The position numbers and the translations under genes are program-made. The notes under the pieces are model-generated. The model was given only the letters and a program-made list of their open reading frames with translations. It was not told the DNA's origin and did not search any database. Shown piece after piece: positions 38,117 through 47,842 of a DNA stretch of 64,000 bases. The first letter of the stretch is position 1; each line of letters begins with the position of its first letter. The stretch comes from Microvirga soli (GTDB taxonomy: Bacteria > Pseudomonadota > Alphaproteobacteria > Rhizobiales > Beijerinckiaceae): assembly GCF_016734765.1 (NCBI RefSeq), contig NZ_JAERQE010000023.1, positions 1 to 64,000 of the forward strand, given 5' to 3'.

Positions 38117-39709
38117 ATGCCCGCTCCCCGCGTACTCATTTCCGACGCTCTCTCCCCCGCCGCCGTGCAGATCTTCAAGGATCGCGGCATCGAGGTCGAT
38201 TTCCAACCGGATCTCGGCAAGGACAAGGACAAGCTTAGCCAGATCATCGGTGACTACGATGGCCTCGCCATCCGCTCCGCCACCAAGGTCACGGCAAAGA
38301 TCCTCGAGCAGGCCAAGAACCTGAAGGTGATCGGCCGCGCCGGCATCGGTGTCGACAATGTCGAGATCCCGGCTGCCACGGCGCGCGGCGTGATCGTCAT
38401 GAACACGCCCTTCGGCAATTCCATCACCACAGCCGAGCATGCGATCGCCATGATGTTCGCGCTCGCACGTCAGATCCCGCAGGCCGATGCGTCCACACAG
38501 GCCGGCAAGTGGGAGAAGAACCGCTTCATGGGCGTCGAGCTCACGGGCAAGGTGCTTGGCGTCATCGGCTGCGGCAATATCGGGTCCATCGTGGCCGACC
38601 GCGCCATCGGCCTTCGCATGAAGGTGATCGCCTACGATCCGTTCCTGTCCCCGGAGCGCGCCATTGAGCTCGGCGTCGAGAAGGTGGAACTCGACGACCT
38701 GCTGCGCCGCGCCGACATCATCACCCTGCACGTGCCGATGACCGAGAAGACGAAGAACGTGCTCTCGGCCGAGAATATCGCCAAGACCAGGAAGGGCGTG
38801 CGTATCGTCAACTGCGCCCGCGGCGGTCTCGTCGATGAAGTTGCTCTGCGTGCCGCGCTCGATTCCGGCCATGTGGCGGGTGCGGCCTTCGACGTGTTCG
38901 TGGAAGAGCCTGCAACGTCGAATCCGCTTTTCGGCCACCCCAACGTGGTCTGCACGCCTCACTTAGGCGCCGCAACCACGGAGGCGCAGGAGAACGTGGC
39001 CCTGCAGGTGGCCGAGCAGATGTCGGATTACCTGCTCCAGGGTGCGATCCAGAATGCCGTGAACTTCCCGTCGATCACCGCCGAGGAAGCCCCGCGCCTC
39101 AAGCCATTCGTGGCGCTCGCCGAAAAGCTCGGCTCGTTCCTGGGCCAGCTCACGGAAGCACCGATCAAGGGCATCCGCATCGAGTACGAGGGCAATGTCG
39201 CCGAGATGAACACCCGCGCGCTTACCTCGGCCGCCGTGACCGGCGTGCTGCGTCCCTTCCTGCAGGATATCAACATGGTGTCGGCGCCGCTTGTGGCGCG
39301 CGATCGCGGCATCATGGTGGAAGAGGTCAAGCGCGAGAATGCGGCGCGCGACTACGAGAGCTTCATCCGCATCGTGGTCGACGCAGAGGACATGGCGCGC
39401 CATGCGGGCGGCACCGTGTTCCAGGACGGCAAGCCGCGCGTGGTCGATATCCGCGACATCGCGGTCGATGCCGAGTTCGCGCCGCATATGATCTATGTGC
39501 GCAACGACGACAAGCCCGGCTTCATCGGCCGCTTCGGCACCCTGCTCGGGGAGTCCGGCGTGAACGTCGCGACCTTCGCGCTCGGCCGCGACAAGCCCGG
39601 CGGCGATGCCATCTGCTTCGTCTCGGTGGACGAGCCCGTCTCCGACGAGCTCCTGCGCCGGATCGAGGATATCCCGCAGGTCAAGCGCGCCCGCGCCGTG
39701 CGGTTCTGA
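38117..39709 (+). CDS. serA: D-3-phosphoglycerate dehydrogenase
   Basis: A 530-residue NAD-dependent enzyme opening serine synthesis by oxidising 3-phosphoglycerate. The Rossmann motif is [18 protein letters not shown]. Catalytic residues are in [10 protein letters not shown] (Arg), FDVFVEEP (Glu) and CTPHLGAAT (His). An intervening (ASB) domain and a C-terminal ACT domain (about residues 457-530, including [20 protein letters not shown]) make it the long type I form, which is often serine-responsive. serC is upstream and purU downstream, a serine and one-carbon grouping. Confidence 0.96.
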   Translation: MPAPRVLISDALSPAAVQIFKDRGIEVDFQPDLGKDKDKLSQIIGDYDGLAIRSATKVTAKILEQAKNLKVIGRAGIGVDNVEIPAATARGVIVMNTPFGNSITTAEHAIAMMFALARQIPQADASTQAGKWEKNRFMGVELTGKVLGVIGCGNIGSIVADRAIGLRMKVIAYDPFLSPERAIELGVEKVELDDLLRRADIITLHVPMTEKTKNVLSAENIAKTRKGVRIVNCARGGLVDEVALRAALDSGHVAGAAFDVFVEEPATSNPLFGHPNVVCTPHLGAATTEAQENVALQVAEQMSDYLLQGAIQNAVNFPSITAEEAPRLKPFVALAEKLGSFLGQLTEAPIKGIRIEYEGNVAEMNTRALTSAAVTGVLRPFLQDINMVSAPLVARDRGIMVEEVKRENAARDYESFIRIVVDAEDMARHAGGTVFQDGKPRVVDIRDIAVDAEFAPHMIYVRNDDKPGFIGRFGTLLGESGVNVATFALGRDKPGGDAICFVSVDEPVSDELLRRIEDIPQVKRARAVRF

Positions 39710-39734
39710 AGCTCAAGGATCAAGAGGACGCATC

Positions 39735-40607
39735 ATGGCAATGAATGTCTCGCAACGCTTCATCCTGACGCTCGCTTGCGCGAACCGTCCCGGTATCGTG
39801 GCGGCTGTCGCGGGACATCTTTCGGATGCGGGCCTCAATATCCTCGACGCGCAGCAATACGACGACACGCAGACGGACCGCTTCTTCATGCGTGTCGTGT
39901 TCAACCCCGTTGAGGGCGAGAGCGCTATCGAGGCGCTCAGAGCAGGCTTCGCGCCCCTGGCCGAGCGCTTCGGCATGACATGGGCGATGAGCGATCAGAC
40001 TCGCAAGCAGCGCGTCATGCTCCTGGTCTCGAAATTCGATCATTGCCTTGCGGATCTCTTGTATCGGTGGCGCATCGATGAGCTCGATTTCGAGCCTGTC
40101 GGGGTCATCGCCAACCATCCGGTCGATACCTACAGCCATGTGGACCTGGGCAGCGTTCCATTCCACTACCTGCCGGTCACGAAGGACACGAAGCTCGAGC
40201 AGGAAGCGCGGGTCTGGGAGATCATCCGCGACTCGAAGGCCGATCTCGTGGTGCTTGCGCGCTACATGCAGGTGCTCTCGGATGGGCTCGCCGCAAAGCT
40301 CTCCGGCCGCTGCATCAACATCCACCACTCGTTCCTGCCCAGCTTCAAAGGTGCGAAACCTTACCATCAGGCCCATGCCCGCGGCGTGAAGCTGATCGGC
40401 GCGACGGCGCATTATGTGACGTCGGACCTCGATGAAGGTCCGATCATCGCGCAGGACGTGGAATCGATCACGCACCGCGACACGGCAGACGACCTCGTGC
40501 GCAAGGGGCGCGACATCGAACGCCGCGTTTTAGCTCGCGCCGTGCGCTATCACCTGGAGGATCGCATCCTGCTCAACGGCCGCAAGACGGTGGTGTTTGC
40601 GGATTAG
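39735..40607 (+). CDS. purU: Formyltetrahydrofolate deformylase
   Basis: A 290-residue enzyme that hydrolyses 10-formyl-THF to THF and formate. An N-terminal ACT domain (residues 5-85) begins [20 protein letters not shown]. The C-terminal formyltransferase-like domain has the catalytic [19 protein letters not shown] and [18 protein letters not shown] motifs. It follows serA with a 25-bp gap. Serine feeds one-carbon units into folate, and PurU returns THF when the formyl pool is high, so the neighbourhood is coherent. Confidence 0.95.
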   Translation: MAMNVSQRFILTLACANRPGIVAAVAGHLSDAGLNILDAQQYDDTQTDRFFMRVVFNPVEGESAIEALRAGFAPLAERFGMTWAMSDQTRKQRVMLLVSKFDHCLADLLYRWRIDELDFEPVGVIANHPVDTYSHVDLGSVPFHYLPVTKDTKLEQEARVWEIIRDSKADLVVLARYMQVLSDGLAAKLSGRCINIHHSFLPSFKGAKPYHQAHARGVKLIGATAHYVTSDLDEGPIIAQDVESITHRDTADDLVRKGRDIERRVLARAVRYHLEDRILLNGRKTVVFAD

Positions 40608-40619
40608 CAAGCCCGTTCA

Positions 40620-40761
40620 CTGTCATTCCGGGGCGGCCATAGGCCAAGCCCGGAATCCATAACCACGACGCCTCAAGAAAGGGCGAGCAGCGTATCGCTT
40701 CTTTCTGCACCGTTAGCGTTTATGGGTTCCGGGTTCCGCTGCGCGGCCCCGGAATGATAGT
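40620..40761 (+). repeat. Intergenic palindromic repeat, family B copy 2
   Basis: CTGTCATTCCGGGGCGGCC at the left and CGGCCCCGGAATGATAGTG at the right, with CCCGGAATCCATAA and TTTATGGGTTCCGGG arms. It lies between convergent purU and the DMT transporter gene. It shares ends and arms with the copy at 16201. Confidence 0.85.
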
Positions 40762-40766
40762 GTAGG

Positions 40767-41672
40767 TTACCGCCGCCGCTCCGCGAGCCAGATGCCGCCG
40801 AGCACCAGCACGAGGCCTCCTGCGTGGTAGAGCGCGAAAGGCTCGCCCAGGAGCGCCACCGCGAGCAGGGCGCCGAAGACCGGCACGAGATTGACGAAGA
40901 GACCGGCCCTGGCCGGGCCGATGAGCTCCACGCCGCGCATGAAGAACACCTGAGAGAGCAGCGACGGCAGCAGGCCCACATAGAGCAGGATCATCCACCC
41001 TTTGGCGGTCGGGAATTGCAGGTTGCCCTGCGCGGCCTCGATCCACAGAAGGGGCAGCGATGTGGCGAAGGCCACCCCTGCCAGCGCGGCGAAGAAGATG
41101 AGGCCCGGAAGCGCCGGGCGATGGCGCAGGCCGAGCGTATAGCCCGCATAGAACACGCAGGCGATCAGCGTCCAGACATCGCCGATGTTGAGTGCGAGCG
41201 TCCGGAGGATCTCGAAATCGGCCTTCACCGAGACCAGGATCACGCCGAGGATCGTGACGATCATGCCGATGATCTGCAGCGGGATCACGCGGGCGTGGAA
41301 GAACAGCACCGTGCCCAGAAGCACGAGCACCGGAATGGAGCCCTGGAAGATGGTGAGGTTCACGGCGGTCGTGTGGTGGGCTGCGGCATAGAACAATGCA
41401 TTGAAGCCGGTGAAGCCGAAGGCTCCCATGAGGATCGTGAAAGCCCAGCGCTCCCTGATCTGCGGCCATGCCGCAATCACCTGCCGGCCGACCAGCGGCG
41501 TCAGCACGACCACGACGATGACCCAACGCAGGCAGGTGAGCATCATGGGGGACACCTCGCCCACGGCGAGCCGCCCGGCGATGGCATTGCCACCCCACAT
41601 CAACGTGGTGAGGGTCAGAAGCACATAGGCCTGCCCCCATGTTCCCTTCCAGAGCGCGTGCAGGATATTCAT
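40767..41672 (-). CDS. EamA-family (DMT superfamily) transporter
   Basis: A 301-residue membrane protein with ten predicted helices in two EamA repeats. Repeat 1 begins LLTLTTLMWGGNAIAGRLA and repeat 2 begins near GDVWTLIACVFYAGYT. The family exports amino acids, metabolites or nucleotides; substrate is not deducible. It is divergent from the amidotransferase gene with 76 bp between starts, so the two may share a control region. There is no strong ribosome site before the ATG at 41672, so the start is less sure. Confidence 0.85.
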   Translation of the reverse strand: MNILHALWKGTWGQAYVLLTLTTLMWGGNAIAGRLAVGEVSPMMLTCLRWVIVVVVLTPLVGRQVIAAWPQIRERWAFTILMGAFGFTGFNALFYAAAHHTTAVNLTIFQGSIPVLVLLGTVLFFHARVIPLQIIGMIVTILGVILVSVKADFEILRTLALNIGDVWTLIACVFYAGYTLGLRHRPALPGLIFFAALAGVAFATSLPLLWIEAAQGNLQFPTAKGWMILLYVGLLPSLLSQVFFMRGVELIGPARAGLFVNLVPVFGALLAVALLGEPFALYHAGGLVLVLGGIWLAERRR

Positions 41673-41748
41673 TGGAGGCCAGACCTTATTGCACTTGCCG
41701 CCATGCGCCGTTCGGCTAAACCGGCATGACAGCAAGCGGGTGACACGC

Positions 41749-42612
41749 ATGGGCTTACGGTTTCTGGTGGTTGAGGGCAATACGCGGGGCGCAAGGCAGG
41801 CCCACAGGGACGCCTATGGACTCACGCTCTCCGAGTCCTATTCGGAGGTGATCCAGGGGATTGCCCAGGATGCGGTCTGCGATATCGCCTTCCCGACGGA
41901 CGAGGGCGCGAACCTGCCGGATGCGGCGGGGCTCGAATCCTACGACGGGATCGTGCTCACAGGCTCCCATCTCAACATCTACGACCGCACGCCTGAGATC
42001 TTGCGTCAGATCGACCTGATGCGGGCGACTTTCGCCTCCCTCACGCCGTCCTTCGGCTCCTGCTGGGGGCTGCAGGTGGCAACGGTCGCGGCCGATGGTG
42101 ATGTGCAAAAGAACCCGCTCGGCCGCGAGGTCGGCATCGCCCGTAAGATTACCGCAACGGATGCGGGCAGGGGACACCCGCTGCTCGATGGCCGCCCGGC
42201 CGCTTACGACGCGCCCGCCATCCATCTCGACATGGTCGGCACCGTGCCGGAGGATTGCACGGTTCTTGCCAGCAACGCGATCTCGCCGGTTCAGGCCGCC
42301 GAGATCCGCCGCGACGGCGGCACGTTCTGGGGCGTGCAATATCACCCGGAATTCTCGCTCAGTGAACTCGCGGCGATCTTAAGCCGCCGCACCGACATCC
42401 TCGTGCGGGAAGGCTTCTGCCGCACGTCCGAGGAGGCGCTCGCCTATGCGGAGGATCTGGCGGCGCTCGACAAGGATCCGGCGCGGTTCGATCTTGCTTG
42501 GCGCCACGGCATCGACGCTGAGGTTCTCGAACCCCACCGCCGCACCCGCGAAATCCGCAACTTCATCGAGCACCGGGTGCGGACTGAGAAGAGCGCACGC
42601 GGACGGGCATGA
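41749..42612 (+). CDS. Class I glutamine amidotransferase-like protein
   Basis: A 287-residue protein with a complete GATase-1 triad: the Cys nucleophile in SFGSCWGLQVA (about residue 106), and His and Glu in GVQYHPEFSLSEL. The C-terminal 80 residues are an extra helical extension. Homologues are annotated as GMP-synthase-type amidotransferases, but no synthetase domain is present. It may act as a stand-alone amidase, as in gamma-glutamyl hydrolases. It is divergent from the DMT transporter gene. Confidence 0.82.
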   Translation: MGLRFLVVEGNTRGARQAHRDAYGLTLSESYSEVIQGIAQDAVCDIAFPTDEGANLPDAAGLESYDGIVLTGSHLNIYDRTPEILRQIDLMRATFASLTPSFGSCWGLQVATVAADGDVQKNPLGREVGIARKITATDAGRGHPLLDGRPAAYDAPAIHLDMVGTVPEDCTVLASNAISPVQAAEIRRDGGTFWGVQYHPEFSLSELAAILSRRTDILVREGFCRTSEEALAYAEDLAALDKDPARFDLAWRHGIDAEVLEPHRRTREIRNFIEHRVRTEKSARGRA

Positions 42613-42617
42613 CAGTG

Positions 42618-42726
42618 AGGGGGCATCCCCGCGGAGCGCAGTGAGGGAAGGGAATCCACTCGCGCGCTTGGTACGATGGATTCCCTTCCGTCCGATGGGT
42701 TCATCATCTCCGACCCGGAGTGACAT
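42618..42726 (+). repeat. Intergenic palindromic repeat, family A copy 4 (diverged)
   Basis: GGCATCCCCGCGGAGCG at one end and CGACCCGGAGTGACA at the other, with GGGAAGGGAATCCA and TGGATTCCCTTCC arms. It is more diverged than copies at 3275, 16949 and 31638. It lies between convergent genes. Confidence 0.75.
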
Positions 42727-42765
42727 AGGCGTACCGTTCCGAGCATCATGCCCGGACAATTCCGC

Positions 42766-43194
42766 TCAGACGGGTTCCTTTTCCGCCACAGCGGGATTGC
42801 GGATCTGCAGGACGGTCAGGCGCTTCAGTTCACCCGTGCGGGTGGTCCAGTTGAGCGATTGACCAAGCGGGAGTCCGATGAGAGCGGTTCCGATCGGGGT
42901 CAATACGGATATCCGCCCCTTCGAAATATCGGCCTCATGCGGGTAAACCAAGGTGACGGTCTGCACGCGTCCTGTGGTGTCATCACGAAAATCGACTTCG
43001 CAACCCATATGGACAGCATCTGCACGTTGCTTCCCCTCACGCAGGATATGAGCCCGGTCAAGCTCATCGGTGAGTTCCCGTGCCACATCCGGCATTGTAT
43101 GCAGGGCGGCCTCGGCAAGCGCCGAGAGCTTTTCATGATCTGCTGCCGTCAAAGTGATGCGTGGTTTCGCATTGCGCATTGTTCTATCGGCCAT
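42766..43194 (-). CDS. rnk: Nucleoside diphosphate kinase regulator (Rnk/GreA-like)
   Basis: A 142-residue protein. The N-terminal coiled-coil-like segment ITLTAADHEKLSALAEAAL is followed by a GreA/B C-terminal fold: VTLVYPHEADISKGRISVLTPIG and ALIGLPLGQSLNW. Rnk relatives bind RNA polymerase but lack the long acidic GreA hairpin. An AGGAGA site precedes the ATG at 43194. In-frame codons further upstream are not supported by the family. Confidence 0.88.
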   Translation of the reverse strand: MADRTMRNAKPRITLTAADHEKLSALAEAALHTMPDVARELTDELDRAHILREGKQRADAVHMGCEVDFRDDTTGRVQTVTLVYPHEADISKGRISVLTPIGTALIGLPLGQSLNWTTRTGELKRLTVLQIRNPAVAEKEPV

Positions 43195-44129
43195 TCGATG
43201 TCTCCTGTTCTTGAAGGTGTGGCGTGTCCCGGAACCGTCCTCGGATTCCGGCAATTGGGGATGGATTGAAACGCTCGGGTTTTGGCTCATCCGGGATGCG
43301 ATCGTTTTGCCGGTGACGGCCATCGGACGCGAAGGAGCGTTGGTGATCTGGCCCTGCACGGGTTCCGGCTGCACGGCACGAACCACAAGGTGGAAGAGGC
43401 GATGAAGCATGCCGCCGTACCGGATGATCCGGCATCAGCCTCATACGATGTCCAGTGGTTCAGATCCTGCGTAGCGCCCCGAGCTCGGAGCGCGGACGCG
43501 CGTTGAGCTCGGGGCTACTTGCCCGCGATGAGGTTGCCTGCCCGATGCAGGCCACGACGGTATCGTAAAAGGCTCAACATGATGAGCCGAGGCTCCTATA
43601 CCCCGCCGTGTTTGTCAAATGGGAGCGAAGCTTTCGCAGGCGAGAACATAGTCAGCCGCTCGAACCAGGGTCATGAATGTTCCCATTTTGTTCTTGACTT
43701 TGGTCCTAAGCTGGGCTATATCGTTGTGCATCCTTTCCCGACGAGGGGCGCGCTCGCGAGGCGTCGCAGATGCGGGGTAAGGAGCGGTCCTGCCGCAGGC
43801 CTCGCACGCCTGTGATCGCAGGGGGCCGATCTGGCATGCCTCCAGGTCCGCTAAAACAAACCGCGCGTGACGAGCAGCCTGGCTCTCACTTCTCACCATC
43901 ACATCGAGCCAGGCTGCCCGTTGCGCCACCCTCGATTGACCTGACGGCTTGAGGCCCCCGGCCTCAGGCCCGAAGGCGCTGGCACTTTCTCAGGTCAATC
44001 AATCATCGCGGACGAATATACAAAACCACATTCCCGCCTTTCCGGTGGTTATGATGCGGGGATGCAGGGCTCATTCCGCCTTGACCTGAGGCGCGTGATC
44101 CACCATGAGGGTTTGCAAGGTTTTTACCC
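43195..44129. other. Gene-poor stretch between rnk and purA
   Basis: About 930 bp with no well-supported gene. It has a strong 11-bp GC-rich hairpin at 43476-43486/43505-43515, a small hairpin near 43571-43588, an 11-bp inverted repeat at 43934-43944/43990-44000, and a possible small minus-strand gene (entered separately). The composition is mixed, with an AT-richer middle (about 43560-43720), suggesting old inserted or decayed DNA. Confidence 0.5.
43615..43929 (-). CDS. Possible small hypothetical protein
   Basis: A frame of up to 104 residues, starting at GTG or a later ATG. The C-terminal part reads like real protein (HNDIAQLRTKVKNKMG, then LVRAADYVLACESFAP). A Cys-x-x-Cys pair (EACEACG) lies mid-way. 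There is no clear ribosome site and no recognised family. It may be a remnant of a longer gene. Confidence 0.3.
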   Translation of the reverse strand: MAQRAAWLDVMVRSESQAARHARFVLADLEACQIGPLRSQACEACGRTAPYPASATPRERAPRRERMHNDIAQLRTKVKNKMGTFMTLVRAADYVLACESFAPI

Positions 44130-44157
44130 AGCCCTGGCCTTGCGCCGGGGCTTTTTC
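44130..44157 (+). terminator. Terminator-like hairpin just upstream of purA
   Basis: AGCCCTGGC (44130-44138) pairs with GCCGGGGCT (44144-44152) with one G-U pair, followed by TTTTT. It ends only about 18 bp before the purA ATG, so it either terminates an upstream transcript or attenuates purA transcription. Confidence 0.65.
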
Positions 44158-44174
44158 ATGTGAGGGTTTGAGCG

Positions 44175-45467
44175 ATGGCGAACGTGGTTGTCGTGGGCGC
44201 CCAGTGGGGCGACGAAGGCAAGGGCAAGATCGTCGACTGGCTGTCCGAACAGGCGGATGTGGTCGTGCGGTTCCAGGGCGGTCACAATGCCGGCCATACC
44301 CTCGTGATCGGCGACAAGGTCTACAAGCTCTCGCTCCTGCCCTCCGGCGTCGTGCGCCCCAACAAGCTCTCGGTGATCGGCAACGGCGTCGTGCTCGACC
44401 CGCATGCCCTGGCCGGCGAGGTGGAGCGCCTGAGTGAGCAAGGCGTCTCGATCAGCCGCGAGAACCTGCGCGTGGCCGAGAATGCCACGCTGATTCTCTC
44501 GATCCACCGCGAGCTCGATGCACTGCGCGAAAGCGGCAGCGCCGGCACCAAGATCGGCACCACCAAGCGCGGCATCGGTCCCGCTTACGAGGACAAGGCC
44601 GGCCGCCGCGCCATCCGCCTCATGGATCTGGCCGACCTGAACACCCTGCCCGAGAAGATCGAGCGGCTGCTGACCCATCACAATGCCCTGCGCCGCGGCT
44701 TCGGCCTCGACGAGTTCGCCCCCAAGGCGATCTTCGAGGAGCTGGCCTCCGTGGCGCCCAAGGTGCTGCCCTACATGGATGCCGTGTGGCGCCTGCTCGA
44801 CGAGGAGCGCCGGGCCGGCAAGCGTATCCTGTTCGAGGGCGCTCAAGGAGCGCTGCTCGATGTCGATCACGGCACCTATCCGTTCGTCACCTCGTCCAAC
44901 ACAGTGGCCGGCCAGGCGGCGACCGGCTCGGGCCTCGGCCCCGGGGCAGTCGGCTATGTGCTCGGCATCGCCAAGGCCTACACCACCCGCGTGGGCGAAG
45001 GACCGTTCCCGACCGAGCTCTTCGACGAGACCGGTGAGCTGATCGGCCAGAAGGGCAAGGAGTTCGGCGTGGTCACGGGGCGCAAGCGCCGCTGCGGCTG
45101 GTTCGATGCGACGCTCGTGCGCCAGACGGTGCGCACCTCGGGCATCGACGGCATCGCGCTCACCAAGCTCGACATCCTCGACGGCTTCGAGACCATCAAG
45201 ATCGGTGTCGGCTACAAGCTCGATGGCGAGACCATCGACTACTTCCCGGCGAGCCAGGGGGCGCAGGCCCGCGTGGAGCCGATCTACGAGGAGTTCGAGG
45301 GCTGGAGCGGCTCGACCGCAGGCGCCCGCTCCTGGGCGGACCTGCCGGCCCAGGCCATCAAGTATGTCCGCCGGGTCGAGGAACTGATCGGCGCGCCGGT
45401 CGCGGTGCTCTCCACCTCGCCGGAGCGTGACGACACAATCCTCATGAAGAACCCCTTTGAGGGTTGA
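44175..45467 (+). CDS. purA: Adenylosuccinate synthetase
   Basis: A 430-residue GTP-dependent enzyme joining IMP and aspartate on the way to AMP. Start and P-loop region: [22 protein letters not shown] and switch loops include [23 protein letters not shown] and [19 protein letters not shown]. The GTP base motif is in the [10 protein letters not shown] region. Length is standard. Its start is preceded by a terminator-like hairpin. Confidence 0.97.
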   Translation: MANVVVVGAQWGDEGKGKIVDWLSEQADVVVRFQGGHNAGHTLVIGDKVYKLSLLPSGVVRPNKLSVIGNGVVLDPHALAGEVERLSEQGVSISRENLRVAENATLILSIHRELDALRESGSAGTKIGTTKRGIGPAYEDKAGRRAIRLMDLADLNTLPEKIERLLTHHNALRRGFGLDEFAPKAIFEELASVAPKVLPYMDAVWRLLDEERRAGKRILFEGAQGALLDVDHGTYPFVTSSNTVAGQAATGSGLGPGAVGYVLGIAKAYTTRVGEGPFPTELFDETGELIGQKGKEFGVVTGRKRRCGWFDATLVRQTVRTSGIDGIALTKLDILDGFETIKIGVGYKLDGETIDYFPASQGAQARVEPIYEEFEGWSGSTAGARSWADLPAQAIKYVRRVEELIGAPVAVLSTSPERDDTILMKNPFEG

Positions 45468-45500
45468 CGGCAAAGCCCCGGCGGGTCATTCCCAAGGCAA

Positions 45501-46691
45501 ATGGCAGATTATTACCCTCTCATCGCCCGAGCCGTCGAAGGCCTGCCCGAGCAGAACCCCGATCAGCGGCACGCTGTCTACGAGCGTGCCCGCACGGCGT
45601 TGATCGCGCAACTGCGTTCGCTCGACCCGCCTCTGTCCGAGGCCGAGATCCTGCAGGAAAGCCGCTCCCTCAATGACGCCATCAACCGGGTCGAGGCGGA
45701 TTATTCGTCGGCCGGGTCCGATGCCGTCTCGCCCATGCCGGCCGACGAGCCGCCGGTCCGTCCGGGACCTGAAGCCTCGCGCGGCGCGGCCTCGGTTCAC
45801 GGATTGCGGGCGCCGGCTCCTCAGCCGGTTCAGGATGACGAGGCCGAGGAGGCCTATGCCGAGCCCGCAATGGCCCGGCCCAAGATCGACAGCCGTCCTC
45901 ATCCTGCCATGCAGAACAAGGGACGCGGCCGCACCATCGTGTTCGGTTCGGTCTTGGCGCTCGTGATCGCGGCCATTGCGGCCTTTGCGTTCCTGTGGCG
46001 CGACAGGCCCGAGGATCTGGCTCCCGAGACCCCGGTCGCCGAGGCCCCAGCGACGCCGCCCGCCGATACCAAGATCGACGAGCGCGTGGGGGGAGGGCAG
46101 GCCCCTCCGCCGGCGGCCGCGGGCAACCCGGCGCCGCGCCAGGATGCCGGTGTTGTGCAGCGCGCGGTCTTCTACGAAGAGGATCCCGCCAATCCGCAGG
46201 CGCCCAAGGCGCAGGTCGGACGCGTGACGTGGCGCCTCGAAGACGTCAATCCAGGCCAGGGCCAACCGCTGGAGAAGGCCGTCATCGCCAATGTGGACAT
46301 TCCGGACGCCGGGGTGACCATGCGGATGGTGCTGCGGCGCAACCTCGACACCACGCTCCCGGCCTCCCATACGGTCGAGCTCACCTTCACGACCCGTGAG
46401 GACGACACGAACCGGGTGATCCGTGACGTGGGCTTGCTGCAGTTCAAGAGCGAGGAGGCTGCTCGCGGCACTCCGGTCGCCGGCCTGCCGGTGCCCGTGC
46501 GCGAGAACCTGTTCCTGATCGGCCTCTCCAACCTCCAGGCCGATATTGCGCGCAACACCCAGCTGTTCGTGCGCCGCAACTGGGTTGATCTGCCGGTGCG
46601 CATGGCCTCGGGCCAGCGCGCCATTCTCAGCTTCGAGAAGGGCGGATCCGGCGAGCAGGTGATCAACGACGCCTTCAGCCAGTGGCAGTAA
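45501..46691 (+). CDS. Conserved Rhizobiales-type single-pass membrane protein of unknown function
   Basis: A 396-residue protein. Residues 1-70 are a helical cytosolic domain (MADYYPLIARAVEGLP ... ALIAQLRSLDPPLSEAEI) common to many Rhizobiales membrane proteins. A Pro/Ala-rich linker is followed by one membrane helix at about residues 149-170 (IVFGSVLALVIAAIAAFAFL). A Pro-rich spacer and a C-terminal beta-rich domain (from about residue 220) lie on the far side. Function is unknown. It follows purA by 33 bp and ends before a bidirectional terminator. Confidence 0.75.
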   Translation: MADYYPLIARAVEGLPEQNPDQRHAVYERARTALIAQLRSLDPPLSEAEILQESRSLNDAINRVEADYSSAGSDAVSPMPADEPPVRPGPEASRGAASVHGLRAPAPQPVQDDEAEEAYAEPAMARPKIDSRPHPAMQNKGRGRTIVFGSVLALVIAAIAAFAFLWRDRPEDLAPETPVAEAPATPPADTKIDERVGGGQAPPPAAAGNPAPRQDAGVVQRAVFYEEDPANPQAPKAQVGRVTWRLEDVNPGQGQPLEKAVIANVDIPDAGVTMRMVLRRNLDTTLPASHTVELTFTTREDDTNRVIRDVGLLQFKSEEAARGTPVAGLPVPVRENLFLIGLSNLQADIARNTQLFVRRNWVDLPVRMASGQRAILSFEKGGSGEQVINDAFSQWQ

Positions 46692-46711
46692 TACACCAAG
46701 CATCGGACATT

Positions 46712-46745
46712 AAAAAAAGCCGCGCTCGATGCGCGGCTTTTTGTT
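46712..46745. terminator. Bidirectional terminator between the membrane-protein gene and rpoH
   Basis: A 12-bp stem (46714-46725 with 46731-46742) with a 5-nt loop, A-tract on the left and T-tract on the right. It serves both converging genes. Confidence 0.93.
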
Positions 46746-46764
46746 GGATTTGTCTTATGAACGC

Positions 46765-47655
46765 TTAAGCCTCGGCCGACGAGGTCTCGATCTGGGTCAG
46801 GTTCTTCCTGACCGCATCCTGGATCTTCTCGAAGGCGCGCACCTCGATCTGGCGTACACGCTCGCGGGAGACGCCGAACTCGGTGGAGAGCTCCTCCAGG
46901 GTGATCGGGTCGTCCGAGAGGCGCCGCGCCTCGAAGATGCGGCGCTCGCGCGGGTTGAGGACAGACAGCGCATTACGCAGGGCCTTGAGCCGGTTCTGGC
47001 CTTCCTCTTCCTCGACGAGAACCTGCTCCTGGCTCTGGCCCTGATCGACGAGCCAGTCCTGCCACTCGCCGCCGCCTTCGCCTTCGTCACGCAGGGGAGC
47101 GTTGAGGGAGGAGTCGCCGCCGAGCCGGCGGTTCATGTCCACCACGTCCTGCTCGGTCACGCCGAGCTGGGTGGCGATCCGCTTGACGTTGTCGGGGTGC
47201 AGGTCGCCTTCCTCGAACGCCGAGATGCGGCCCTTCGCCTTGCGCAGGTTGAAGAACAGCTTCTTCTGGTTCGCCGTGGTGCCCATCTTCACGAGGGACC
47301 AGGACCGCAGGATGTATTCTTGAATCGCCGCCTTGATCCACCACATGGCATAGGTGGCGAGGCGGAAGCCCTTGTCGGGCTCGAAGCGCTTGACGGCCTG
47401 CATCAGGCCGACATTGCCCTCCGACACCACTTCGCCGATCGGCAGGCCATAGCCGCGATAGCCCATGGCGATCTTGGCGACCAGGCGCAGGTGGGATGTA
47501 ACGAGCTTGTGGGCGGCTTCGCGATCTCCATGCTCACGCCAGCTTTTGGCGAGCATGTATTCCTCATGCGGCTCGAGCATGGGGAAGCGACGGATCTCGT
47601 CGAGATAGCGCGAAAGGCCTCCTTCATTGGCAAGCACTGGAAGCGCTGCAGCCAT
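46765..47655 (-). CDS. rpoH: Heat-shock sigma factor RpoH (sigma-32)
   Basis: A 296-residue sigma-70 family factor. Region 2 has VTSHLRLVAKIAMGYRGYGLP and the -10 recognition stretch RLATYAMWWIKAAIQEYIL. The RpoH-specific box is near NQKKLFFNLRKAKGR. Region 4 ends with SRERVRQIEVRAFEKIQ. An AAGGAGGAG site precedes the ATG at 47655. It directs chaperone and protease transcription; FtsH, a known RpoH-degrading protease in E. coli, is encoded in the same window. Confidence 0.95.
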   Translation of the reverse strand: MAAALPVLANEGGLSRYLDEIRRFPMLEPHEEYMLAKSWREHGDREAAHKLVTSHLRLVAKIAMGYRGYGLPIGEVVSEGNVGLMQAVKRFEPDKGFRLATYAMWWIKAAIQEYILRSWSLVKMGTTANQKKLFFNLRKAKGRISAFEEGDLHPDNVKRIATQLGVTEQDVVDMNRRLGGDSSLNAPLRDEGEGGGEWQDWLVDQGQSQEQVLVEEEEGQNRLKALRNALSVLNPRERRIFEARRLSDDPITLEELSTEFGVSRERVRQIEVRAFEKIQDAVRKNLTQIETSSAEA

Positions 47656-47842
47656 GTCTTCTCCTCCTTTGGCTCCCTCACCATGAGGCAAGCCTGAGGC
47701 GGCCCCCTCCATGGCTGGCCGCCTTGATTCACACTATAAGCGGTTCAACCCTGTCAGAATAGAGGCGTCAGGCTTCAAGACGTGGTGAACGCTTCAGGGT
47801 CGCAAGGGTGCCAGCGTGGCTGAATTTTGCGACCCATTGACG

